Assembly: GCF_018457175.1 (NCBI RefSeq)
Contig: NZ_JAGFNU010000001.1
Location: forward strand, 1-64,000
Direction: 5' to 3'
Source: Pseudohalocynthiibacter aestuariivivens
GTDB taxonomy: Bacteria; Pseudomonadota; Alphaproteobacteria; Rhodobacterales; Rhodobacteraceae
Length of the DNA stretch: 64,000 bases
Translations under genes and position numbers: made by a program
Notes under the pieces: generated by a model
Seen by the model: the letters and a program-made list of their open reading frames with translations, nothing else
The model's database searches: none
What the model was told of the DNA's origin: nothing
Shown here: one piece after another, positions 1 to 9,800 of the stretch
How positions within the stretch are numbered: the stretch's first letter is position 1
Layout: each line of letters opens with the position of its first letter

Positions 1-1
1 C

Positions 2-124
2 ATCAATGTTTGGCTCAGGCAATACAACCGGATAAGACCACATCACGCATTGAACATGCGCCCGCCAGTGCTTGAAACCTTATTAGAGAAAACGAAAATT
101 ACTGGTACTGAAATTGGGGGCTAG
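2..124 (+). pseudogene. Transposase C-terminus (DDE integrase fold), cut by window edge
   Basis: An open frame enters from the left edge and ends in TAG after 40 residues. It contains YNRIRPHHALNMRPPV, the usual C-terminal signature of IS3/IS481-type DDE transposases (Y-N-x-x-R-P-H-x-x-L). The stop codon sits almost at the presumed tip of the element (see 117-132), as is common in compact IS elements. Whether the full transposase is intact cannot be judged, because the 5' part lies outside the window. Confidence 0.72.
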
Positions 125-132
125 ACACTATC
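117..132. repeat. Presumed right terminus of the left-edge IS element
   Basis: GGGGCTAGACACTATC lies across and just past the transposase stop. Its reverse complement, GATAGTGTCTAGCCCC, recurs with one inserted base at 22531-22547. This suggests an IS terminal inverted repeat. The exact tip and any target duplication cannot be fixed from one end. Confidence 0.5.
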
Positions 133-602
133 AGCATCCGATTCTGTGCTGCTTTGTTATAATCAAGAACGATGCCATAAAGCTGGGTCACTTGTGAACA
201 CAAGCTCGGTTGTGGGAGTTGTGTTGGTGCCTTGAGTGTCCAAGGGCTTATTGATGTCCCCGTGCTACTCCCTCAAGCATAAATGGTTTTTATGCCAATT
301 GCACACTTCGTTTTTGTAGCAAAACTCTTATTCGCCATTAGAGACAAAGCTAAATTGCCAACGACAATCTTGGGGCAACACGGAGATTTGGAAACAACAT
401 TGCTAAACATTCAAGATTTTGATGCTTAACGAAAACAGGTTTTATCTGTCGCTAGAAGGTCAAAACCCTAGCCTGCGCGAGTTACTCAGCCCCTTTTGTC
501 GGCCAAATCAAATCGCTGCCAGCGATCTTCCAGTTCATTATGCAACTCATCTACCTGCTTCTCATATTATCTCGCGCGGAACTCAGCAGGCACACCCATT
601 TT
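133..602. other. Non-coding stretch after the IS end
   Basis: I see no gene in this AT-rich segment. Frames that open around 419-978 on the plus strand run antisense through the cytochrome gene and show no recognisable motif or ribosome-binding site. Confidence 0.5.
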
Positions 603-1166
603 TCATCGGCGTTCATCTTCGCGGAACTGCTCGTGGCAAGAATTGCAGGCGTGCGCAACACGCCAAAGCCCAGCCTCTAGGCTTGTGCCGTTCCGGCCAC
701 CCATCATTCCACCACTATGCATCATCCCTCCCATCACTGGCACGTCCTCCCATTTTCGGGGCAGCAGCGACGGATCGGACGACGGTGCGGGGTTCTCTTC
801 GAGCAGCGTGGCAAAATCGCGCAGCAAGTCCGCAAAATGCGAAAAGCTCACGGAATCCTCCCAGATCTTTGGGCTGGCTTCGCTCGGCTCGCGTAAGCTG
901 CCTTCGGGAAACAGCCCAACCAAATCCCCGCCAGACGTTTCCCTAAGCTCGGCAGCCGCGTTGCGCACTACACTTTGAGAATAGGGAAGCTCGCCATGGG
1001 CCATTGCGAACAACCGGTCGGCTAGTTCCTCGTAGCGCTCCATCAACTCCATGCGCTCTTTGACCACGCCGCTCGCGCCACCGTGGCCAACAACCGGGGC
1101 TGCGGCCCCAAACACACCAAGAGCAGCCATTGCACATCCAATCAACCAATACCCCTTCCAATTCAT
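603..1166 (-). CDS. Periplasmic c-type cytochrome, cytochrome c'/c-556 (class II) type
   Basis: The 187-residue product starts with a signal peptide (about residues 1-24, basic then hydrophobic, ending near AAAPVVG). The single haem site CNSCH (Cys174, Cys177, His178) is close to the C-terminus, which is diagnostic of four-helix class II cytochromes. Met39 or Met42 in the first mature helix (ERMELM) is a candidate sixth ligand, as in c-556 proteins. Unusually, a Met/Gly/His-rich segment (residues 145-157, MGGMMHSGGMMGG) precedes the haem helix. A GAGGAAA ribosome site directly precedes the ATG. Its electron partners are unknown, and it stands alone between the IS end and the capsule genes. 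Confidence 0.8.
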   Translation of the reverse strand: MNWKGYWLIGCAMAALGVFGAAAPVVGHGGASGVVKERMELMERYEELADRLFAMAHGELPYSQSVVRNAAAELRETSGGDLVGLFPEGSLREPSEASPKIWEDSVSFSHFADLLRDFATLLEENPAPSSDPSLLPRKWEDVPVMGGMMHSGGMMGGRNGTSLEAGLWRVAHACNSCHEQFREDERR

Positions 1167-2001
1167 TTTCTTTCCTCAATTCAATCCAAAGCAATTTTAC
1201 TTTGCCAATGTATCCCAGTTTCGCCTACACAACTTTTTTCAATGTACGGTCCACTGGCCTGGCTGCACATTGATCTCATTCAAGTGCTATACCATGAAAT
1301 ACCGCAAGGTTTGTTAATCGATTGCCCTTGCCATGCGGGACACTGCATTGTTAAGGCTCTGAAACTCAACGGCCCTCCGTCTTGCTAAGCCAGAAAGACA
1401 AAGCCGGACGCGATTTTTGTAAGCCCAGTTGAAGATCGGGCCACAAAAGAAAGCGAAATTCCGTAAATGCCCAAGGTAAATCTGCTGAATTACAGACTTA
1501 TAAAACTATCCTGCCTTATCCTTGTCAAGAGATCACCGCCAGCCCGTTCAAGAAGAAACGTCAACAATTTCTGAGCAATTACCCCAAGCCCTTGCCTTTA
1601 GCCGTTTGGGCTACAATCCGTCCATCTTATTAGGTCCAAAAAGATTGATATGCCCTCATGCTTATGCGTAACTTGAAAAAGGCAGGGTGCCTAAAAACTC
1701 TAAGGGACATTCTCCAAACACCACGCGAACAGAGATCCACAGCGCCAAGCAGGCCATTGTATCGCTAATACCTAGAGTGCGTTTTTCTCTTGATACAAAT
1801 CAATCGCTGGTTGACGTTAATCCACGTACGTGGTTACCGTTCCCCCCAAGAGTACCCGCGCCACCCACCGAAAAAAACGATGAAATGGCCCACATCATAT
1901 GACTTCGGGCACTGCCTAAAATTCAATGTCTGCGACGAAAACAGGTGTGGCAAGAACTTCACACTCAGCACCATTGAAACTAGTTCTCACGGGAAAGTTA
2001 A
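1167..2001. other. Long AT-rich intergenic region before the capsule genes
   Basis: About 835 bases lie between the cytochrome start (leftward) and the glycosyltransferase start (rightward), so promoters for both should lie here. I could not assign them. Small frames such as 1687-1902 have no ribosome site and read as low-quality peptides. No RNA gene or IS motif was recognised. Confidence 0.5.
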
Positions 2002-4527
2002 ATGGTAGCAACAAAGCTGAAAAAATCCCTTCATGCCGCGCGAAAGACAATTTTTTCTGCTCTGGTAAACCATCTTCACAAACGCAAAGAAATGATCCCA
2101 TTTAAGAGTGATTTGGTTGGCGCCAAAGGTTTCTTGGAAGTGGTTAAGGTCTGCAATAACCGCATCCAGATCGAGGGTTGGGCAAACACGAAAACTTTGC
2201 GTTTCAGGTGTGCCGGGCTGCAGAAAATCGTGACGCCTGATCTACATCGTGGAGATTTAAAAGATATACCAGAACATCGCAACTTTCAGGCGGCAGGCTT
2301 TACAGTTGACATACCTTTTGGGCCAGAGTTGGAAGTTCAGTACTTTTCGGCCGGTCGATGGAAAGACGTAGCTCAACTATCAACGATTGGCAGACCTGAT
2401 TGGCTGCGTGCAATTTTTCATCTGGCCCTGATCCTGCTGAGAATTGGTGTGACTCGTCCGCGCGCACTCATTCAGTATTTCTTGTTTGGCGACAGGCTGG
2501 CTGCAGGCGAACTGGAGCGCATGCTTATCCCGCAAACATCAAAACCTGCGCCCGCCAGATTGTCTGCTGATTTGTTCATGGCGGTGTCTCATGATCCGAA
2601 AGCCAGCGCGGAAATTGCAGTGATTGTTCCTGTCTTCAATGCGTTTGAGCTATTACAGAATTGCCTTGATCGTGTTGTGTTGCACAGCGACATGGCCTTT
2701 GAATTGATTGTGGTCGAAGACGCCTCGACCGATCCACGCGTTAAACCCTGGCTCAGAGATTGGTGCGCCAAACATAGTCCCAAAGTTAAATTGATCGAAA
2801 ACTCACAAAACCTGGGCTTTATTGCGTCAGTTAATCGTGCGTTAGAAGAAACCACGAACCGTCACGCAGTTTTGTTGAATTCGGACGCATTCGTGCCAGC
2901 AGGGTGGTTATCCCGTCTGATCAAACCGATCTTGGATGACCACCAAGTCGCAAGCGTTACACCTATGTCAAATAACGCTACAATAATGTCAGTCCCGGTC
3001 ATAAATGGAACACTGCAGCTAAACGCAAGTGAAGTAGATTCGATTGACGCTATTGCAAAACAGCTGAACCCGCAGGTTACAACGAAGAAAATTCCAACCG
3101 GTGTTGGGTTTTGCATGGCTATAAATGCCAGGCACCTAAGGCGCATACCCACTTTGGATACGGTGTTTGGAAAAGGATATGGAGAAGAAGTCGACTGGTG
3201 TCTGAGAGCTTCCAAAATTGGTGGGATCAATGTTGGAATCGGAAACTTGTTCGTCGAACATCGGAGCGGGCAGTCGTTTTCTCCAGAGACGAAAGCCCAC
3301 CTTCTTACGAACAATGGGCAAATTATTTCGCAACGATTTCCGCTTTTCAATACTGAAGTCCAAGATTTTATTGCAGAGGATTCTTTGATCTCGGCGCGTA
3401 TCGCCCTGGCAATTGCCACATTGAATGGTGATGGCGAAGTGCCGATATTTTTAGCTCATACTTTGGGTGGCGGTGCTGAGATTTATCTGACCAATCGGAT
3501 TGCCGCGTTAAACGAACGGGGCAAGGGCGCGATCATCCTGCGAAAGTCCGGGTCTGAAAATAGTTACGCCCTAGAAGTGCACACTTGCGTAGGTATGCTT
3601 GCCTGCCAGATGGATGACTTGCATCAGCTTGAAGCCCTTCTTTCCTGCTTAGACAAGCGCCTGTTTATCTATTCGTGCGTTGTGGGTGCAAAGGATCCTA
3701 TGGATTTTGTCGAATTCGTCTTTTCGCTGATGGACCCGACCTCTGATAATGCGCACGTTCTGTTGCATGATTTCTTTCCGGTTTGTCCTTCTTACAACCT
3801 GTTGAATTACAAGAATGAATTTTGCGGCGTTCCATCACAGAAATTCTGCCAAAAATGCTTTCCCAGCCTCACTTTGGGACATCACCTTGCCTCGGAAAAC
3901 CTGAAGGATTGGAGAGAACGTTGGGAAAGCCTGTTCAAGCAGGTTGAACGAATTGAAGCATTTTCTGAAAGCAGCAAAGAAATTTTTTCCCGCGCCTATC
4001 CCGAATTTCGAAACAAGGTAAAGGTCAATCCACACGAACTGCCAGTCCGCCCTAACACTGTCTCAAACCTGAGTCCGCCAGAAACTGTTATTGCTGTTCT
4101 CGGGAACATCGGCTTTGGAAAAGGAGCAGATGTTGTCAGGCGAATGGCTCAGAACATTTCCGACCGCAGAATTAAAGTCATTGTCATTGGAACGATCGAC
4201 CCTACCTACAGCCATCCTGACGTCTCAGTCCTTGGCCCATACAAAATTTCAGAACTGACCGCTATCGCGAAAGATAACAAGGTATCCTGTTGGTTGATCC
4301 CGTCTATCTGCCCGGAAACATTTTCGTTTACAACGCACGAAGCTTTGGCAACGGGCTTGCCGGTTTTCTGTTTCGATTTTGGTGCGCAAGCTGAAGCTGT
4401 TTACAAAGCAAAAAATGGCATCGTGCTGCGCAGCAACCCCGAGAACAGCGCAGATAGCCTCGAGGAAATTCTAGACTACTTCACAACCGGAACGACACAA
4501 CATCAAAGCGAGGTTCTGGTTTGTTGA
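2002..4527 (+). CDS. Bifunctional GT2-GT4 glycosyltransferase of the capsule locus
   Basis: This 841-residue protein appears to join two glycosyltransferases. After about 200 residues, part of which (about 45-130) resembles the small beta-rich accessory domain often found on polysaccharide glycosyltransferases, a GT2 (GT-A) domain begins at AVIVPVFNAFE (about 205). It has NSDA at 293-296 in the nucleotide/metal-binding position and GEEVDW near 394-399 as the acceptor-site acidic motif. From about residue 475 (HTLGGGAEIYL) to the end lies a GT4-type GT-B fold with the EX7E motif formed by Glu772 and Glu780. It probably adds two sugars in building or capping the capsular polymer. The last codons overlap the sulfotransferase gene by 7 bp, so the two are likely co-translated. 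Sugar specificity cannot be read from the sequence. Confidence 0.8.
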   Translation: MVATKLKKSLHAARKTIFSALVNHLHKRKEMIPFKSDLVGAKGFLEVVKVCNNRIQIEGWANTKTLRFRCAGLQKIVTPDLHRGDLKDIPEHRNFQAAGFTVDIPFGPELEVQYFSAGRWKDVAQLSTIGRPDWLRAIFHLALILLRIGVTRPRALIQYFLFGDRLAAGELERMLIPQTSKPAPARLSADLFMAVSHDPKASAEIAVIVPVFNAFELLQNCLDRVVLHSDMAFELIVVEDASTDPRVKPWLRDWCAKHSPKVKLIENSQNLGFIASVNRALEETTNRHAVLLNSDAFVPAGWLSRLIKPILDDHQVASVTPMSNNATIMSVPVINGTLQLNASEVDSIDAIAKQLNPQVTTKKIPTGVGFCMAINARHLRRIPTLDTVFGKGYGEEVDWCLRASKIGGINVGIGNLFVEHRSGQSFSPETKAHLLTNNGQIISQRFPLFNTEVQDFIAEDSLISARIALAIATLNGDGEVPIFLAHTLGGGAEIYLTNRIAALNERGKGAIILRKSGSENSYALEVHTCVGMLACQMDDLHQLEALLSCLDKRLFIYSCVVGAKDPMDFVEFVFSLMDPTSDNAHVLLHDFFPVCPSYNLLNYKNEFCGVPSQKFCQKCFPSLTLGHHLASENLKDWRERWESLFKQVERIEAFSESSKEIFSRAYPEFRNKVKVNPHELPVRPNTVSNLSPPETVIAVLGNIGFGKGADVVRRMAQNISDRRIKVIVIGTIDPTYSHPDVSVLGPYKISELTAIAKDNKVSCWLIPSICPETFSFTTHEALATGLPVFCFDFGAQAEAVYKAKNGIVLRSNPENSADSLEEILDYFTTGTTQHQSEVLVC

Positions 4528-5537
4528 GTAACGAAATACTTGCAGAACGATCCAGTCAGAAAAGTGTCTTCATTCACATTGGAATGAACAAAACTGGCAG
4601 CTCGGCAATTCAAAGCGATTTATTTTCAAACCGGCATTTGCTTGAAGAAAATGGGCTGTTGTATCCGACCTTCGGAGCGGCTGGTGCCGCCCACTATGGG
4701 TTGAGCGATTTTTTGGGGTTCAGCCAGAAACCAAACCGAAAACTGGACAGTAATGAATTTGAGAAAAAAAGAAATGCATTTGATGTGGAATTCAACGCGA
4801 GTTGTTGCCAATCCGCGGTTTTCAGCTCGGAATTTTTTGTACTCTGGGGTCAACCTGAAGATGTTGCAAAGTTTTTTAATGATTATAAAGTTACCATAAT
4901 TGTATACCTGCGGCGACATGACAATTGGTGGGTGTCTGCCTACAACCAAGCGTTAAAGACCGTGGCCACCCCCCCTTGGGGGCTCGGCATTGAAAGCTAT
5001 CTGAATTTTCATAAAGGGAGAAAGTCCCAAGTCTTTAACCACCGCACTCTCCTTAATAGATGGGCAGATGTATTTGGCAAAGAAAACCTAATCGTAAGGC
5101 CACACGAGGAAGGCCAGAACCTTCCGAATATCACTAGCGATTTCCTAAGCGCGATTGGACATTCGGCAATTTCGGAAAAGCTCTCCGTAGAAAAGAAGCG
5201 TCTGAATGTTTCACTGCCTTATGGCTCGATGGAACTCATGGACATATTTCAGCGTCTTGACGTGTCAGACAGTCTTCGCAGCTTGCTTGTTACGTACACT
5301 TTCTCCCTTCCGCCAGATGAAACCAAAACTGAAGTACTTTCTCCCGAAATGCGCCTCGAATTAATCAATGAAAATATAGAGGACTACAAATTCATCGCGC
5401 GTGAATTTCTTGGAAGGTCAGATGGTGTTCTATTCTACGAGCAATTGCCTAGTGCAGAACCTTCATGGGTTGGACCAAAACCAATAGACCGCGTCGACCT
5501 CGTTCAACATGTGCTTAAAGCACTGAAAAAGCGTTGA
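4521..5537 (+). CDS. Sulfotransferase-family protein (PAPS-dependent), capsule locus
   Basis: The 338-residue product carries the two PAPS-binding signatures of sulfotransferases. The 5'-phosphosulfate loop is HIGMNKTGSS (19-28). The 3'-phosphate site is an Arg131-x7-Ser139 arrangement in VYLRRHDNWWVS. The TTG start overlaps the upstream glycosyltransferase by 7 bp, with AGCGAGG 7 bases before it; a second TTG at 4524 is possible. The coupling suggests sulfation of a sugar in the same capsular polysaccharide. The acceptor is inferred from context only. It ends tail to tail with the next glycosyltransferase. Confidence 0.78.
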   Translation: MLSNEILAERSSQKSVFIHIGMNKTGSSAIQSDLFSNRHLLEENGLLYPTFGAAGAAHYGLSDFLGFSQKPNRKLDSNEFEKKRNAFDVEFNASCCQSAVFSSEFFVLWGQPEDVAKFFNDYKVTIIVYLRRHDNWWVSAYNQALKTVATPPWGLGIESYLNFHKGRKSQVFNHRTLLNRWADVFGKENLIVRPHEEGQNLPNITSDFLSAIGHSAISEKLSVEKKRLNVSLPYGSMELMDIFQRLDVSDSLRSLLVTYTFSLPPDETKTEVLSPEMRLELINENIEDYKFIAREFLGRSDGVLFYEQLPSAEPSWVGPKPIDRVDLVQHVLKALKKR

Positions 5538-5571
5538 GATCAAATTTCCGTAGTATTTCTCACAAGCAACT

Positions 5572-6585
5572 TTAGATTTTGAAGAGCTTCGACCAAAGGT
5601 CAATCTGGTCCTCTTTGTGCGACAGTTTTCCAATGGTTTCAGACAGAGCTTTTGCTTTGATTTTCACGTCCTGACGATTCTCATAGCAATGAATGATTTT
5701 ATCTGCCCACATGTCAGAATTATTCGGAACTTTTAACGTGTTTGTCGCGAACGCTTTAGGTAAATTCTCTACCCACCAATCCGAATACAAACCAACTGCA
5801 CCTGTAACAGCATGTTCAATAATCTTGTTGATCGAGCGCGCCCGGTTGAACGGCGTGTCCAGCAAAGGATAGAGAGCTAGGTGAAACCTTTTTTTCGGCA
5901 ATAATAGCCGATAGTCCCGCCAACGCAGCGCCTGCAGCCGGCGGACACGCGGATGGGTCTCGAGATCACTTGGAATCCGGTGGCCTACAGACAAGGTAAA
6001 AGAAGCTTCTGGAATTTCGTCAAGAACGCGCCTTATCGCTGGTAGCAAAAATTCCAGATCGGCCCGGTGTACCTGTCCCCCAAGATAAGCAATGTCAAAG
6101 CTATGGCGATCAAAATGATCAAGATCAGCAACAGGTTCAGACCAATAGGGATTGACCAAATAAACATCCGCTTGCGGAGACATCTTACGCAAGTCATCTG
6201 CTAGCAATGGCGTGCTCACCACAAACGCGTTTGCCCGTTTCAGGTACCAATCCACAGCGCGCGCCTCAACCAACGCCATCTTATTTCGGTAGAACCAAGA
6301 CAATCCGGGGTCTTCATCTCTGAAATTCCACAAATCATCAATAAAGTAGACCAAACAGTCGCGAGTCAAATGTGCCGGCGTTCTCGCGTCGTGCCGCATA
6401 ACAAGTTGGGTGCTAGCAGAAGCAAAAACAGTTGGCGAATATTGCGTAACAAGGCCTTCGGTCAAAATTTCCTGACAGGCGTTTGCGAAATAGAGATCTG
6501 ATGTTGGCGAACTATCACTGGTCAACCATCGGTTCAAAAGTCCGGTCGGGCCCAATCGTCGAAATGACATCGCCAATGGAATCAT
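5572..6585 (-). CDS. Glycosyltransferase, GT-B (GT1/GT4-like)
   Basis: This 337-residue soluble protein has the C-terminal half of a GT-B enzyme. It contains a DIAYLGGQVHRADL strand-loop (about 169-182) and a nucleotide-sugar segment RSINKIIEHAVTGAVGLYSD typical of glycosyltransferases in O-antigen and capsule loci. No EX7E pair is obvious, so assignment within GT4 is uncertain. It is transcribed leftward, alone on its strand, and converges on the sulfotransferase gene with a 34 bp gap. Its start has a weak TTGGAT ribosome site. It presumably acts on the same polysaccharide. Confidence 0.7.
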   Translation of the reverse strand: MIPLAMSFRRLGPTGLLNRWLTSDSSPTSDLYFANACQEILTEGLVTQYSPTVFASASTQLVMRHDARTPAHLTRDCLVYFIDDLWNFRDEDPGLSWFYRNKMALVEARAVDWYLKRANAFVVSTPLLADDLRKMSPQADVYLVNPYWSEPVADLDHFDRHSFDIAYLGGQVHRADLEFLLPAIRRVLDEIPEASFTLSVGHRIPSDLETHPRVRRLQALRWRDYRLLLPKKRFHLALYPLLDTPFNRARSINKIIEHAVTGAVGLYSDWWVENLPKAFATNTLKVPNNSDMWADKIIHCYENRQDVKIKAKALSETIGKLSHKEDQIDLWSKLFKI

Positions 6586-6821
6586 GAATTATCCAACTTC
6601 GCCGCACCCCGGGTTTTAAGTGGTAAGTTTCTTGCATCGGCGAACTGACAACGCAAGCCCCGCCACAGATTTTTGCTCGAGATGGGATCTCAAAAACTTA
6701 GACCTTGGAGCCACCAAAATTTCTACGTATACTTGCATTGCGCCGTCCATGAGCAATCTTGGAGGGAGGCGTTGCTCGTTTGGGCGAACCAAAATTGAGC
6801 TTAGAAAGTAGGGCTTAGGCG

Positions 6822-9800
6822 TTGGGAGACAATAACGAACATTTGAACGAAATCGCCGTCATCGGTTACTCTGTCCGCGTGCCAAATGTAAATTCTCCAG
6901 AAGAATTCTGGCAGGTGCTCAGCAATGAACAATGCGTTGTTTCGAGTATTACGCCCGACCGCTGGTCCACTGACAGATATGCGCATCCGAGTAAAAATGT
7001 TCCGGGCACAACATATTCAACAGCCGCAGGGCTACTTGAAAATATCTGGAGCTTCGATCCAGGTTTCTTTGGGATTTCTCCGCGCGAAGCTGAACAGATG
7101 GATCCGCAGCAGCGCCTGCTTCTTGAAGTCACCTGGGAGGCAATGGAGTCTTCCGGATTAACCCCAGACAGGTTGGATAAAACCCGCACGGGTGTCTACG
7201 TTGGCGCATCTTCTTCAGATTATTCGACACAATTCCTAGGCAATCTGGGAGCAATTGATTCCCAGTTTATGCTCGGAAACACGCTTTCAATCCTGTCGAA
7301 CCGGCTTTCCTATTTCCTGGACATCAACGGGCCAAGTTACACTGTGGATACAGCTTGTTCATCCTCATTCTATGCATTGGATCAAGCGGTTAAGGCAATG
7401 AAAGCCGGAGAAATCGACACCGCAATCGTTTGCGGTGTTAACGCTCTGCTTTCGCCTCTACCCTTCATAGGCTTTTCGCGGTCAGCAATGTTGTCACCAG
7501 ATGGGCTTTGCAAAGCTTTTGACGCTTCTGCGAACGGATATGTCCGCTCTGAAGGGGCCGTTGTTTTCGTAATTCGTAAGTTAAACGTCGCGCAACAATC
7601 CGGCGATCTTGTACGCAGTGTTATCATGGCGTCTGGTATAAACTCGGATGGTAGAACTATCGGGATGGCGATGCCCTCCTCGGAGAGGCAAGCAGATTTG
7701 TTGCGATCCATTCTAAACACCCATCGGTTTGATCCCAACGACCTCGCATTCGTAGAAGCACATGGCACTGGCACATCTGTAGGCGACCCGCAGGAAGCGC
7801 AGGCGATTGGAACGGTTTTCGGTTCTGCACGCGGAAACTCGCTCCCAATCGGCTCTGCCAAGTCAAACTTCGGACATCTTGAGTCAGCCTCCGGGCTGGT
7901 TGGTTTGCTCAAAGCTCAATTGTCTCTTGAAAACGGCGTTTTTCCTAAAACGCTTCATGTAAAAAAACTCAATCCTGATATCCCCTTCGAAGAACTGAAC
8001 CTTTCAGTGGCGACTTCTGCAGTAAAACTGGAAGACCGGAAACGTCCATGGGTTGCGGGTGTGAATTCTTTTGGTTTTGGTGGAGCGAACTCACATGTTT
8101 TGCTGCGCCAACCGTGGGAGCATGAAAAATACACCCCAACACCCGTAACGCCAAAGGTAAACGCCCTCGTTCTCTCCGCGGCGACAGAGGACGCACTAAA
8201 AGCAACTGCGGCGAATTGGCAAAAGGTTTTGGCAGAATCCTCTGAACGCACAGGTTCCTGCCAGATCAATAATGCGAACCACCGCCTGCATCGACATGAC
8301 CATCGGCTTGTCGCTCTGGGGAACAACAGTTTCAGCATTGCAGCCGCGCTAGAAGATTTCGCAACAGGCAAGCAGACCTCAGATGTTGTCCAAAGACATA
8401 CGCGCGGGACAAAGAAAAAGGCCGCATTTGCCTTTTCAGGAAATGGCTCTCAGTGGCCTGGCATGGGGCGGCACCTGTTTGAAACGAACGAGATTTTCAG
8501 GCACCAATTTAGACGTGTCGCCAAAATACTATCCGAAGAAAGTGATCTTGATATTGAAGCATCGCTGCTTTCTGACGATCTGGACGCGCAGCTTGCTATC
8601 TCAAAGATTGCTCAGCCACTCTTGTTTGCCATCCAAGTCGCGCTTGTAGAGGCTTTGTCCGCCACGGGTTTAACGCCTCATGCCGTTATCGGCCATTCCG
8701 TCGGCGAGATTGCAGCGGCTTGGGCAAGCGGAGCTCTGAGCCTACACGATGCCACGCAACTGGTTCGCACCCGCTCTGAGGCACTTGAAGACCTAAAAGG
8801 AAAAGGCAGTATGGCTGCCGTCTTGGCAGGAAAACAAACCTTAAGCGACCTGCTTGGAGAGTTTGGAAACCACAGCATAGAGGTTTCGGCCCAGAACAGC
8901 CCAAGAAGTTGCACCCTTACAGGTCCAAAGGATGACCTTGAAATATTTGCTAAATTCGCACGCAAAAAACGCGTTGCCATCAAACCGCTGGCGATTGATT
9001 ACCCATTTCATAGCCGGGCTTTAGACTCAATCAAGAGCCGCTTCTTTGAGAATGTCAAAGATATCGTTCCTAAGAGTGGGGTGCCCTCATATTACTCTTC
9101 AACGTTTGGCAAGCGTATCGACTCAAGCAAATTGAATTCAAACTATTGGTGGAAAAACGCCAGAAACGAAGTTCAGTTTCAAAGCGCATTAGAGGATATG
9201 GTTGAAGACGGTATCGACTTAGTGGTCGAAATCGGGCCGCGTCCGGTTTTGCGGAATTATGTAACCGATACTGTAAAAACGGCAGGCGGAACGCTTGTCT
9301 ACATGCCATCGATGGAACAGGGCAATCAGTCTGAAAAAACCGTCCTGCAGATCGTTGCAGAAGCAATTGCTCTGGGAGCCGAGTTACAAGAGTCAAATGT
9401 TTTTGGACTTGAAATCCCATTCCGGGGCGGTCTCCCCCCTTATCCGTGGCAACACAAACCGTATCGGGCGGGTTTAACCCCGCAATCAGTGGAGCTGTTT
9501 GGCCGCGAAAAGGGCCATACCCTTTTGGGTATTCGGCTTAGAAATGGTGAAGGCGCCTGGCACAGCGAAGTTGACCCCACCAAGTTACCTTGGCTTGCAG
9601 ATCATGTTGTTGACGGCTTGCCCGTGCTGCCAGCTACAGCTTTCGTTGAAATTGCAATGGCAGCTGGAAAATCCGAATTCGGGCAAGACGCGATCGAGCT
9701 CACCGATTTTGAAATTCTTCGCCCTGTGGTTTTTGGCGATGAAAATCCTGTCGAGCTACGCACAGTTTTAGAGCTCTCTTCAGCAACTATAAGGATTGAA

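Noticed and set aside
419-978. Two plus-strand frames over the cytochrome region
   Set aside because: They run antisense to a gene with a signal peptide, CxxCH motif and ribosome site, and read as low-complexity peptides.
1687-2008. Small frames before the GT2-GT4 gene
   Set aside because: No ribosome site, no motif, and the two candidate frames overlap each other.
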